Origin: Oscheius onirici
Lineage: Eukaryota > Nematoda > Chromadorea > Rhabditida > Rhabditidae
DNA: 64,000 nt
Assembly (NCBI GenBank): GCA_932521025.1
Contig: OW051473.1
Location: forward strand, 2,728,001-2,792,000
Direction: 5' to 3'
Shown here: piece after piece, positions 46,030-60,500 of the stretch
How positions within the stretch are numbered: position 1 is the stretch's first letter
Layout of the letters: every line of letters begins with the position of its first letter
Position numbers and translations under genes: made by a program
The notes under the pieces: model-generated
Told to the model about the DNA's origin: nothing
Seen by the model: only the letters and a program-made list of their open reading frames with translations
The model's database searches: none

Positions 46030-49000
46030 ATGCCAAAACTGAGTCAATCTGTCGACTTGCTTAGCCGGAAAATGTCGTTCTGGTTCTTGCTCTCAATGCT
46101 CTTGCTAATGTTCATTATCTATAAACATAGAGAACAGCTGCGCATCTGGATTGTGAAAATCGAAAAAATGTACACATTTCCCAACGGGTACGCAAACAGC
46201 TTGCACAGAAGTAGGCCTGGAATAAGTGAGTATCAGTTTCGTAACAAATAATTATTGATTAGCCTTTAGATGAGTATCTGCTCTCGGAAAATGAGACTCT
46301 ACACAATCGTGTGCTCGAGCTGGAGAAGATAATAGTCAAGCAACAGAATGAGATGATGCTGCTTCAAGCGACTACAACGGACATTCTTACCAGACTTGGT
46401 CGGCTTGAAGGAGCAAAGAATGGAATGTCAAATGGACATATGGACACGCCCAGAGGTGAGTTTTGTCCGTATCCACCAAAAAAAGACATCAGGATCCTCA
46501 CCTATCCGCTCACGGCTTCCCTCAAGAAGTCATTCCCAGTCTTCCTACAACATTGGCGCATCGAACAGTTCATCCAGGATGTCGAGGAGCCTTTACGTTC
46601 CAGCTGATGCCTCTCCGGTATGGTTATCAGCTTCAAGTAAACTGCAGGACTATAGCCGATACAGGAGAAGGCTTCTCCTCGACGGCAGAGTCAAGCTCTG
46701 GTCAACGTCCCAGTTGGGCGCAGTGTGAGAGGTTCTCCTATGCGGAAATGGCTTTCTCACGTCGATGTTGGTGCTTCTCCTTCAACTTCCTCAAAACCTC
46801 CTCCTTCGCCTTCTCTTTGTAGCAATATATCCAGCATAAGCCGAGCTCCTAGGTAAGTTTTCTTACCTTAGAGAATGCCTTTTGATGTCGTAAGCTTACT
46901 GTGTTGTACATTTTAGCCGGTCCACCTTCACTCTCTTTGCATCAAGACGAAATCTCGCCGAGCACGGGTGTGTGCATTGTTCACTTGTGCTCTTCTGACA
47001 CTTATGTTTTAGTTCCAACCCGAGAGATCCCGCATTTCAATCAGCTTCCGGAGTCTTGGTTGTTCATGTACAAGGAAGAAATGTGGCCCTACCCGTTCCA
47101 TCCGCTGTGGGAGAAATTAATCCGCTTGGTGAACAATCGGCTCCAGAAGAAAAAGTCAACCTGGATTGGGTTTATGGTACGAATCTCATTTGCACTGAAG
47201 TTTGTTCTGTTAGGATATCGTGGCAAAGATATCCGCAATTCATTGGACTACCTTCCGACCGGCGAACTTCTATACTTTTCTGGCTGTATTGCTGTTCTGT
47301 ACAATAAAGAAGAAAACACGCAAAGACATTACGTTGAGCACACAAGCGACATCAAAAGGTATAGAATGTGTTTAAAATATATTAGTTACTTTTCAGTATG
47401 GCAGTTCATCCAAATCGTCATGTCGTTGCAACTGGTCAAACGTCGAGACATAATGGGGAGAGATCAACTCCTGAACATAAGGCTCCCATTACGAGTGCAA
47501 AACAATTGGAAAAACAGCTAAAGCAAGAACATACAGAGGTACTTTATTGGTGTTTTAAAATAGACCGTTTTAGGCTCATGTTCGAATTTGGGACAGTATA
47601 AACTTGTCAACTCTTTCTATCATCTCTCAATTTGAAAAAGGCATATGTTGCCTGTCATTCTCCACAGTGGACTGTAAGAATCAAGTTTTTTGAACTAGAA
47701 TGTTTAAGCTGGAGCCCTACTTGCTTGCGTGGACGAATCATTCCAACATAACTTATCGGTCTGGGATTGGAGCCACAAAGAGAAAATTGCCGACAATAAG
47801 GTATCCATCTCTAAGCTACAACAAACCTCTTGTAGGGAGCTAATGATCAAGTTTTCGGTTGTTTCTTCCACCCGACAATTAAAAATAAATTAGTTATGTA
47901 TGGAAAGGGTCACTTCTCTTTCTGGCAACTGGAAACTGAAGGAGGCTTCCTAATGAAAAATGCAGTGTCGTTCGAAGTAAGATCTTAAGATGTCAACGTT
48001 AACTTTTGTTTAGGGAAGAGACAAGCCAAAAACAGTCCTGTCTCTTGCATTCACAGCCGATGGTCAAGTTGTTTCTGGTGATTCAAACGGAACCATCTCT
48101 TTGTGGGATCCCAACACATACAAAGTACTGAAGCAGGTTTGTAAAAGACATATTTACATTAACCTCAAAAATTTAGGCTCACAATGTTCATCCAGGAGGA
48201 GTCTTCGCGCTGACTGTTGGACGCAAGGGTACACTTTGGAGCGTGGGCAAAGATCGTAATGTATCTGAATGGGAAACTGCTGATCTCGTGAAACGCAGAC
48301 GTCCGATGGAGGTGAGATTTGAAATGCTTAGAAAGAAAAAAAGAAGAAGAAGAAAACTGACTTTTAGCTCCCCGACGACGCAGGTCTTGCTCGATCAATC
48401 GTGTTCGGTGAAGGAAATCAAGTGCTCGTTGGCTGTTCCACCAACACCATCTTCTCCGGTGATATGGATCAAGGATTTTCCGATTTTTTACAAGTAAGTA
48501 CACTTTCCGTCTACGAAAAGCAGCTTTTAGGGTGATAATGAAGATGTCGTATCATGTGTGCAGATGCCTAATAGCTGCAATTTTGTGACCGCAAGTAAGG
48601 ATGGCTCTGTCAGAATGTGGAATTCTGAATCGAAAAAGGCAGAATGGTTCAAAAACTACGGAGTGAGATGACATTTTTCATACAAAAATATCTTTAGGAG
48701 CCAATTGAATGCCTCTCGATAAATCCCTCTGGGGAGCTGGCAGCTATTGGGTTCAGTTCAGGCATGTGGAGCGTCGTTGATCTTGGAACACGCGATAGTA
48801 TAGCTGAACAAAAAGAGAGTACTCATCCAATCACTTGTATCCAATGGGCCCCCAATGGCATTCTCCTTCTCATAGCGACAAAGGTTTTCACGCCTTGATG
48901 AACATGTCATCGACATTTCAGGATCTGTCTGCGTTGATATACCGTCTTGATAACGCCAAGCGCCTTCATAGATCCTGCCGTATTGGGGCGTTATCCTCAT

Positions 49001-49530
49001 GGCTGATCAGTGCTGATTGGGATGCGGAATCTGCCGTTGTTCGAGTGAATACCTCGGCAGGACACCTTCATCACTGTTGGAAACTAGCAAAAAAATAATT
49101 ATATCCTATTTAAGATAACTGCGTTGGTGAACAGCTTGAGCCAAGCGGAGTCTGTGACCTGAAATGGGCTACGATCAACTGTCGGCTTAGCTTTGAAGCT
49201 GGTTGCGCTACTCATTCAACGAACGGTATGGGTGCAAAACTTTTATGACTGTTGAACCATGGTTTCTAGGTGTCACCACGGTCTCAGGAACTCATCAACT
49301 TCTCGCCGTTGGTCGCGATAGCGGAAACATCCGCCTTTACCGAAACCCCGTTAGCAGTGCCATGGTCAGAAAGCGCAAAAATCAAACTATTCCTATTTTT
49401 TTTGCAGGCAGGGCATCATCAACTCACTGGACACGGTTACTCTGTGTCAGCTCTCTGTTTCATGAACAATCTCTTGATTTCTGCCGGTACCAACGATGCT
49501 TCACTTCTTCAGTGGAAGATTGAAGAATAA
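46030..49530 (+). CDS. elp-1: EMAP-like microtubule-binding WD-repeat protein (ELP-1) with hydrophobic N-terminus
   Basis: Twenty exons sum to 907 residues without a frame break; the main set starts at 46030, 46270, 46493, 46656, 46917, 47013, 47214 and 47397, and the last exon is 49408-49530. Seen in order: a short N-terminus with a 16-residue hydrophobic stretch (SFWFLLSMLLLMFIIY, residues about 16-31); a coiled-coil helix (ETLHNRVLELEKIIVKQQ); a Ser/Arg/Pro-rich basic linker; the HELP motif region LDWVYGYRGKDIRNSLDYLPTGE, split across exons; QRHYVEHTSDIKSMAVHP; then WD repeats including AHVRIWDS, LSVWDWSHKEKIADNK, GTISLWDPNTYKVL and GSVRMWNSESKKAEW. EML proteins bind microtubules through HELP/WD propellers and a coiled coil. 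C. elegans ELP-1 is found in touch neurons and other cells. The ATG follows a ttgtcttag acceptor. The stop codon lies inside an AATAAA (49,526-49,531). Confidence 0.95.
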
Positions 49531-49863
49531 ATACCATATCATGTCCATTTTTTTCAATGAACATAGATCAATTGTCGTCGAAATGGTCAATGATTGATAG
49601 GTCACGAGTCTTCCAAATTACGACGAAGACATGGTTGCTGGCCAGTTTGCTGGTGCTGTTTTTATAGGAAAGCGCGTGGTCATACCGATACAATCGCAAA
49701 ATCGGATAAATTTTGACGCTATCTTCCTCTTTAGTTGCAGCAACTATCAGTATTAGCAGATAACAATCCCATTCATTATCTACAGACAGCTTCTGTATCG
49801 CTATTTGCACTTTGTGCTCTGTTTCACTTTTTCTTGTTTTAGCACAGCTAAGTTTTTAGGACA
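49531..49863. other. gap between the EMAP-like and KMO genes, possible operon spacer
   Basis: This 333-bp gap lies between two plus-strand genes. An acceptor (aagtttttag) sits four bases before the KMO start codon, so KMO mRNA is probably trans-spliced. Whether the pair is one operon cannot be settled from the sequence. Confidence 0.45.
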
Positions 49864-51674
<1,811 letters not shown>

Positions 51675-51802
51675 CATTTTGATAGTACTAGGACATTTCA
51701 TAAATTTCTCTTTATTGCTCTGTAACCTGTTCGCATATATGTGTTCTAATACACGTTGACTTGGTAAAGCTTAAGGCACGAAACGGCAATTCTGGTCAGC
51801 TA

Positions 51803-52675
51803 TTACACGCAACAATAGGCAAAGTAGGCACCCTCATGACAGGTAGCATTCTCAGGGCAGAAGTTGTGGCTGCAGGACTTTCCAAGATGAATCAGTTGGA
51901 ATCCAAACTGCTCCGACTTGTAGAATTTCTTTGTCGGTCCGCAGTCTGGCTTGTAGTTGGCGTTTACCTTGTCTTAGAATATCGAATGTTTTGAATTGCT
52001 ACGAACTTACCGGACAGCTTTGCGTCGCAGCAGATTCCAACAGCAAAACCCATCTTACAGACAGACCCAGGAGGGCATTCCAGAGGCACAGGAACGTTCA
52101 ATTGGCAGTGAGTGGTGTTGTCAGCTCGACGGACAGGGTCAGTGTTAGCAGGGCATGTGTGGAAGTCCACTTTAACTGACAGATAAATCAGTAATGCTGC
52201 TTGAACTCACTTGGAAGGCATTTTCTCTGACAATGGTCCTTGGTGCCAAAGTTGTTGTTGTTTCCACCACATCCGCTATACTTGAAAGCCAGACAGGTCA
52301 GCGTTGCTTTGTCCATGTACCACTAAAAAATTGTTCAAGTTGTCTAATTTCCAGTGCGCTGCATCCCTTCTTGACTACTATTTTCGTGATTTCTCGTTGC
52401 AATTTGCCAATCTTTTACCCTGGTTTTACACAAAAGGTCGCGTAACTTAATCGTAATAAAATTGAGATAGACAATCTGCAACATACACAGAAGAACGTAC
52501 CCGAATAGAAGAAGTGGCGTTTCCATCGCATTTTTCATCTCCGAGACTCACTGGGTCGGCACATTCGCCTCTAAGCTGGAATTTTTCTAGAACGAAGATC
52601 AATTTTATTTTAAGAATACATACCTTGCGCACTGGCAAGGACGCACAAAGATAGGAATGTCGTAGTCTTCCACAT
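51803..52675 (-). CDS. secreted Kunitz-domain plus cysteine-rich (lustrin-like) protein, 194 aa
   Basis: Exons 52624-52675, 52501-52586, 52211-52322, 52011-52175 and 51803-51972 join in frame. The signal peptide is MWKTTTFLSLCVLASAQ. The Kunitz domain is shown by GDEKC, then YMDKATLTCLAFKYSGCGGN, NNFGTKDHC and QRKC. Two cysteine-rich modules of the type found beside Kunitz domains in nematode proteins follow: CQLNVPVPLECPPGSVC with GICC, and CSHNFCPENATC with AYCC. The residue after the second Kunitz cysteine (P1) is Asp, unlike the Arg/Lys of trypsin inhibitors, so classical trypsin inhibition is unlikely. The ATG follows at once on a tttcag acceptor, as for trans-splicing. It converges with kmo-1, the stops being 129 bp apart. 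The exact biological role is unknown. Confidence 0.88.
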
Positions 52676-52702
52676 CTGAAACCGCTATTGTTATTATGGA
52701 AT

Positions 52703-52740
52703 GACGAGCGGAAGAAGCACAGACGAGCGGAAGAAGCAAA
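52703..52740. repeat. near-exact tandem duplication, 2 x 19 bp
   Basis: The unit gacgagcggaagaagcaca is followed directly by the same sequence with one difference at the end. It lies 28 bp upstream of the Kunitz gene start codon and so within its proximal promoter. Confidence 0.8.
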
Positions 52741-54549
52741 TAACTATGCAGTAGGTGTTTGTTGGGAAAGAGTGTAATACTGCTATCGACAGCTGGCAGT
52801 GAACTGACCCAGTGAACCGTGAACCACCTCACGCAATCTGGTGTTCAGGATAGGCGTTTATATTGGACTGGCTGGTTCTGATTCAGGAAAAGACACCCAA
52901 ATATACAGTCTTATGATCGCCAGACGAAAACTTCAAAATGAAAGCAGCAACATCAGCTGGGGAACAAGAGTTTTGTGCTCAAGTGCAAATTGTAAACATG
53001 GAATGCCATAGGTCGTTCGGTGTCAAGTGGAAAGAGAGAGAACGATTAGCCCGTAACAGAACAAACAACGAGACAATCAATGAAATCAGCTGGCATCCGT
53101 CGCCGACTACGAGAACAGCCGCAGGATAAAAAGACTAGGATTGATGTGGAAGAAAATGGTATTTTTGAAAAAGAAGAAAGAGACAAAAGAAGGAAGAAAA
53201 GCAATAGGTTTAGCCAAAGGGTCATGCGATACTGCTGTATTTTCTGGAAACAAGTTTGTTGACAACAATCCAATTGACGGAGGCAGAGAGATGTTGATGA
53301 ACAGGTCTTTTCACATATTGAACACGTCGGATGTGCGGCAGTTGCCTCTATTGTGAAACTTGAAAGAGAAACAAAGAAAACGGTTCCTCAATATACTAAG
53401 TGTTAGGAAGAAAAGTTTTATATTGACTCAGAAAATAGGTGTTTGTTAAACTCAAGAGACGGACGTGGGTCATTCGCGCAATAAGATGAGTCATTGCTCC
53501 AAGGAGCGAGAAGGAGTCCAAACGGGAACCATATGCTTTTGTTATATGTGGGCCAAAAAAGTTCTTGAGTCACATCAGAAAATTGAAAACTGCTAACGCG
53601 TAAAAGCCCGAAAAGTTTGAAAGAATTCAGCAAGTTGGCATCCTATCAACATGAAGCGGTTGCATATTAAACACCAAGGAGATAATGTGGTGATTGTCAG
53701 TCTCGGAGAACATGTTGCGCCGAGGATAACAATTTTGCTTCGTTTGAACATGAAGCGTAAAACATTAACCCAGTTGTTCAAAAGATTGAAACATCGGCAT
53801 GTTTTGTGACCTCATGGTCAGTGACTCTTAGTTCAATTGAGTTCTTTCTCTCACTGTGAAGTGAGGTGTATGATGCGAAATTCCGGTAGTGAGGAAGACA
53901 TAGCACATGCTAAACTCTCACTTTTTACTTCTTAATAATAAATCACAATGACACAGATAAAGCCATTAGGTTGACTAGATTGCCAATTTCCTGGGCTGGA
54001 AGCTTCTCACCTCCCAATGGCTCTCCTTTAGTGGATTCTTTATGACGTAGACGGACCTCCCCCAAATGCTGCATATGGCCCTTTGAGATGAACCTTGTGG
54101 AAGAAAATTGAAACCCGTCTGGTCGTAAGTGTTCGTATTACTTTGCAGCCTTGGCTGAAAAGCCCTGAAAAGCGACTGCACTTTTCCAGACAACTTTTAA
54201 TCCTAATGACAACATGGGAGTTCGTGGAAGGGTGATGCCACAAAGATTTTTCGGCTTAGTTTTATGTGGTTCCTTTGTCGCTTAGCCCCGTAAGATATAA
54301 GAACCTTTTTAAAAATTCGACAGACCTATTTAGCGACATCAAAAACACCATTGAATATCAGGTTTCGCGCCTCAAATATCCATCTCCAGTTTTGGAGAGT
54401 GCGATCAGCTGTAAAGTAAATCTTGGGGCCTGAAGTCTCTAGTCATAGCTGATATCATCCTTTCCTTTTTACTAGACTACTCATATACTTTTTTGCGGCA
54501 TCTACATTAATCTAATGACACTGATTTGCCTACTATTCACACTTCTTTA
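52741..54549. other. intergenic, nothing recognised
   Basis: Upstream regions of two divergent genes: the Kunitz gene (minus) and the Ser-rich gene (plus). Short open frames here lack splice or domain support. Confidence 0.45.
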
Positions 54550-57500
54550 ATGGCTGCTCTTCGAGATAAACTTGAGTAAGTGTGTTTTATTTTATTAATC
54601 ATGATTTCGACGTTTTAAAACTCTCCTTGAAACTCAAGTTACTCTTCTCAATAGCAATTTGGTTAGAGAAAATTCTTCCTTGAATCTGTCTTTGTTAAAT
54701 TATTCAGTTCATCTTGACTTCAAAACAAGCATTTTTCTACACTTTTCGCCACATTCTCTGATCCGGCAGAATTTCAGGAGAATAAGAACTCTTGCCTAAA
54801 ATGACCGCTGATCTGTCTTCTCTACGCCTGATCTAATTTCTCTATGGCACTTCCTTTAACCCATTTACCCCGCTTTTCGAACTCAGTTCAACACTAAGCA
54901 ACATTTTCTGTATAATTTTAGTTCAAAGAGAGCCTGAGGCAGAAGGAACACTGTCACATGGCGACGACAAAATTTAAGATCGCTTTGGCCACATGTCATC
55001 AGCTCGTTTATTGCTCGTCAATTGTGTCGGAGCACAGCCGTCGTTGAGACTTTTGCATGACTGAGACAATCGTACCTTTTTTTCACATGAATGCCTCAAA
55101 AATAACCTCATTTCCTGATTGTTGCGGTGACAATTTGTCGAAAAAGTTTGTGACGAATGCGAATTTTCACATGTCTTACACAGGCGAGGCGCTGATGAAT
55201 GGCGGCGGGAAGAAGGCAGATGTCCTCTCATGATGCAGCCTCAATCTATCTCAATTGATCTACCGTTCTTTTCTGAATGGATGTAGTACCTGAGGAGTCA
55301 GCGTCTATTGACAATGGTCCCTCTCCACAGGGGCTCTCTTTTAAGGAAATTAAACGCCGTCTCTTGATTGCTGTGAGAACTCGCATCCTCATCGTCATTC
55401 CAATCACTTTTGGCCACACTGAAAACAAAGGGTACTTCCTTGAAGAGTTCCAACAAGTGTGCTTCACAAAAATTTGAACTATTACATGTTTTCTTTTCCG
55501 GGTTTTATTTTCAAGTCTAATGACCAGCGTGAATTTATTCATTAGCACTTTTCTCCACGTAGGGAATCTCGTTGTTCTATCCGTGAACCTAAATTTTCGC
55601 ATTTCTTTTTTTCCTGGAAGTATTTTTTTCAAGTGCAATAAGATATTCCATTATGTGAACTTTTGTAGTCTGTAATACAGGAAACGCCTAGTTTTTTTGC
55701 ACAAAGCCTCTGATCAAGGAAGCAGCTTTGAGCTTCGCAAAAACGTTGCAAAGATCTCACCTGTCGCCCCACATTTTTCAAAGCTCGGATAACATCATTT
55801 CACGTTTTTTTTGCATAAAGCTGTTAAGATTATTTTTGTTTTATCAATGTCCCGAGGTTTTCTGCAAGATTGGCAATCTATCAAATCAGAAATAAAGGTA
55901 ATTTATTTGGGGGCCCGTAAACTATTTTGTGTTTTTTTTGCTTTTTCTTTCGTTTACGCGAAGCGACAAATGATCTTATCGTTGAGCTGAAAACAAGTCA
56001 ATCAGTTCAGTGTATTCGAGATGGGTCAGCTGATCTTTGCTAAAACATCACACTTGGCTCAACTTTTCATGGCATCATTTTTCCAATCTTCGATGATATC
56101 ACATAATCCATAGCTCCGACTTATGGCTAAAATCAGTTCGATCCGCCTGATGTGTTGATAAAAGATCATCCCTGTAACTCGAACAAAAGATCTCCTTTTG
56201 GAGCACATGGCAGCAGTTATTTCCGCTACTACGTAATGGCTATTGTTAGAGTCCAGAGACTTCACAAACATTTTACAACCGCAGAACATATTAAAACCAG
56301 AAGATTTATGACTCTTTCCGAGAATTGGCTGTGAATGCCCACTTATCTGCATGTTTCTGCCAGCCTATACTGCTCAAACATGTGGTAATGCCCATCAAAT
56401 ACCACATTCTCCTTCCCCACCCCACAACTAGCCTATTTTTCTCACTCAATTTGACAGTAGCTGCCTTAACTTGTTCCGGCTATCTTTTCTCTTCCAGGAA
56501 GGTGTGCAATTTCACATTGACAAGCAGATTTGTTCTCGGGTCCGATGACCCACCGTCTCCAATTACATTCACGATTATTCTTTGGCTTTTAGAAGGTCCT
56601 GTTTTTACGTCATTTGAAGTAGTACGTTAAAGTTTGTTCAGAAATTTTTAGCAGATAGGTATAGCCTTCTTGTACTACCACCCGGGATTGATTGAGCTTG
56701 CGATCGCTTTCTTCATAGACTGTTATCCTATCCACTGAACTATCCGGGTTTTTAAGGTACAAGGTTGATAACGCCCTTCCAGGACTAAAGTATAAGTTCA
56801 TGACTTCGCTCTGTCACGGAGTCTTAGTCGTGGTTTCCCTTTTATTCCTCCTTTGTTACTCTTCTCCTGTCACTCTCCCTGACCTCTAAAGAATACCGAA
56901 ATTTTATTTGAACCCACTCCCTCCCAAGCCTAATTTCAAAATGTAGGAACGGGTCGCCCGGCCCTATCTTTAGTGAGTCTCAGTCCTACTGTCTGTTCCC
57001 TTCTCCATTTGTCATTCTGCTCCAGTCACAGTCCCTGTAAGAGACTACCAAAGTCGTTAGAACCCTTCGCGCACTTGCTTTTTTTCCTTCTCTACCATTT
57101 ACGCTGTTCCCATCGCCATGTCCCCTTTCGTCTAATTTTTCCCTCCTGTCGTCCCTGTATCCCTTCATGTAATTTCCGTTGTGCATATCCTTCCCTGCTG
57201 ATCTCCCTGTCTCTATTTCAATGTGCTCATGTTCTCCTCAATCTCTGTTCTCCAGTTATGATATCGCCCCTTTGGAGCTAAACTTATAGTAGAAACCTTG
57301 AACTTCCCGTATTTCTAACCCGCACTTGATTCTCCACTGTCTGTAAACTTTCCCCAGTCAAAAATAATCAAAGTCCACACTTGCTTTTTGACTTGTCGAG
57401 ACCTGTTAAAACTCCCGATGCAAACGGATCTTCAAAAAACTCCCCTCCTTATCCTCAATAAAAGCTTCAGACAGACACACAAAGACTTGGGAGCAATTTA

Positions 57501-60500
57501 AAATAGATAGACTGTTACGCTATTTTTGATTGCATCCTTATCTGATTCTACAAACCTATTTTGGATAGCAAGCAATCTTTGTTTATACAACATTTTTTTT
57601 GCATTACCACTGATAACAGTTGTGGATTAGCAAAACACGAGATACTTCAACATGCAATCTCAAGTTTCCATAAGTTGTTGTCAACACATGAACAAAGAAT
57701 TCTATCATTTCCGAGTTACAGCGAAATCTATTTAATAACCATTGCTGGATATAAAACGTGTAGCAGATTGTTTACTTCGATGACATCAAGATTACAATTT
57801 GTACTTGTTTACTATATTGCTTTCTGCACACAATCGAAATCCTGACCACCATTTCATATAAGCGTGGCTACATTTCATACCTAACACAATTTTTACCTTC
57901 CAATTACCTCATATTGACCGTGTTGGTCATAACTTCTGCCTTTTTTGCTTTGTATACCCACACAGATGAACTAACCCAGCTATTTTGACCGCCTATCACA
58001 TGCCTCAGTCAGTGGGGACTCATTAGTATATCCTCGAATACTGTTATCCCCGTCCTTTCCAACAATTGATTTCCTAGCTGTACCTTCTAGTAGTCCTCAA
58101 GGACGTAGAGCTGAAGGAAGTCCTTCTGGGTAGGTTTTTCACTTTTTTTTCCGTGGGGCAGTCGTTAAAAATAAGAAAGAGACAATAACGAGTTTTCAGC
58201 ATGCGGTGCAGAGCATCTTCCTACTGTCAACTCGAAGACCGACGGCAATTTCTGGCACCAACTTCACCTTCCGCATACACTTTGGGAAAGAAGACCGAGT
58301 CGTCATCGACACAAGGTGAGTGGGAGAGCTAGTTTCCTTGTGAAATCTGGTGACAAAAATAGCAAACATTCACTTTAAAACCACTTGGCATAATGAGAAT
58401 TACCTAGTGGATCAACAAATCAACAACAAATGCGCAGGTGTCAATGTCCTGAAATGGCAGTAATTGCTGGTACGAAACGGCAACAAACGCCTGCTTGGCG
58501 CCATTTTATCCGCAATAGCTTTCATTCCTGTGATATTGAAGGAGCCAGTAGCTAATTGCCTCAGGTGCAAGCAACTCCCTCACTTCCATCCGGTCCTATC
58601 GCTCTCACATGCTAAGAAACAAAATTACTGGGTCACCCAAATTTCGTGATTATAAACGTATTTATCGACGAAATTTGTATAAAACCGAAATACGCAGCAA
58701 AAAACAATCAGTAAAACTGTAACACGCTAGAATGTGGAGGAAACTTAACCCTTCATCGTTTGTAATGGCTTGTTTCATGTAGCGCGTGTTGGGGAACTGA
58801 TTTTAAAACTGGACCACTATTTGAACGTATGTTGTTTAGAACAAACCACTTGTCTCGCAATGGTTTACCCACTTTGCCACCGGGTGACTCTGTAAATTTG
58901 AGAAAACAAGGCATGGTTCCATAGTTCTATTTGTGAACTTGTTGTACTCTCCAATGGTCTTCTTCATTTTACTGACCTCATTCTTGTCGGCTTCCTGCTG
59001 AAGATTCATTATATTGCCGGAAGTGCTGCTTGGCAGATAATCTCCATAAAAATTTCCACAGCTCCAGCCGTTCAAGTGACCCACAAGGGACAGATAGCAG
59101 TCTCACACTTTGCTTGCACTATATCATTCAGTTTAACCCGAACTTATATGTTATTCATACGATCTTTTAGCTCGATTCGACGAGAATATAGAAAAAATCA
59201 GATCAGGTGTTCCCATTCTCAGAATTTCAAACGTTCTGCACGCAATTAGAAACCATTTTCTGATTTGCCCGCATATGGCTCCTTCTAAACGATACATCTC
59301 CTTAAGAATGGCTTCATTGGATCTGCCTCGTCCGAACAGTTACCGCGTATTTCTTCAACGCCGAAGCATGAGCTTGGAACATCGAAAAATGCGTGGAAAG
59401 CTGACTCGTCGGCAAAGATTTTTCAGTGGGCCAAGTAAGGAAGTGGAGGTGTTAAGTCCAGCTAGTCTGAGACCATTCCGAATATTTTATGTGGCCAATA
59501 GGGAGTAGTAAAGAAGGATGGCGTGTTCAATAGAGTTTAAAACAAATTCTTACAGTATTAATTTCAGCCTCGTCCAATCTCACCAGCTCTCTGACGACGT
59601 TGCCTCAGTGAGTTTTGTTTCATTGTGATTGATGACGAACTCCTGAGGAGAGCAATTATGGGTCAAAAGAGTTCCTGGCTCAATAAATGCAGCCTTTTCG
59701 TCTCAGGCGTAAGCGTGAAATCGTTCGTGTCAGTCAAATGAACTGATTTGGGGTGAGATTTGTCTTTCGGAGCAGCCGCAAGTGCTAAGCGCCGTATTGA
59801 ATTTTATACGAATTTTTCAATCTTCAATGTCCTGACAATATAAATGCAAGCCTTTTAGATTTGATATTTCTTAACTGACTCTATTTACCGTTAGCAGACT
59901 GGTTGATTGCATTCCGTGGGGATAGTTGGTGGACAAAAATGCATTTCTAGAAGACACATTTTGCAAGCTAACATTTTTGATGTTCCTGAACTTACACTGG
60001 TATGCCAAAAAGTGCATGTTTAGTGACAACTTTACAAAATGAGCTCTGAACATGCGAACATGAAAGAAACCTGCTATACTTCCCTTTTTAGTTAGAGTGT
60101 GAAAAGGCCCCGCTAATCAAGTTTAGTCTTTCGCCCAAATTTAAGGAACCGCCGTTCCTTTGTCCGCCATCACTAGTTTGCTCATCCAGGTGCTCTGTTG
60201 ACTAAAAATGTGCCTAAGAATAGCTTTCTGCTTCCTCGTTAGCTACCAAAATGAATAAAATACGAAAAATCTCTTGTTTCAGTGCTGGCAGCCACGTGGG
60301 ACGCTCTTTGATCAAGGGAAACACCGTTTGTAATACATCACCTAGAAGAATGGAGTAAGTATTTTATTCATTTTTTCAGTCGGTAACATTTCGATAGTTT
60401 TGAAGTTCGATCTCAAGGCTAATAAAAACTTGTAATTACTAAATGTGCACCTGGTGCGTGCCGGCTGGCCATTCGAGAGCCTTGGCAGACTGGTCATTTT

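Noticed and set aside
55277-55477. 66-codon plus-strand frame as an exon of the Ser-rich gene
   Set aside because: No matching acceptor and donor with the right phase; kept only as intronic sequence.
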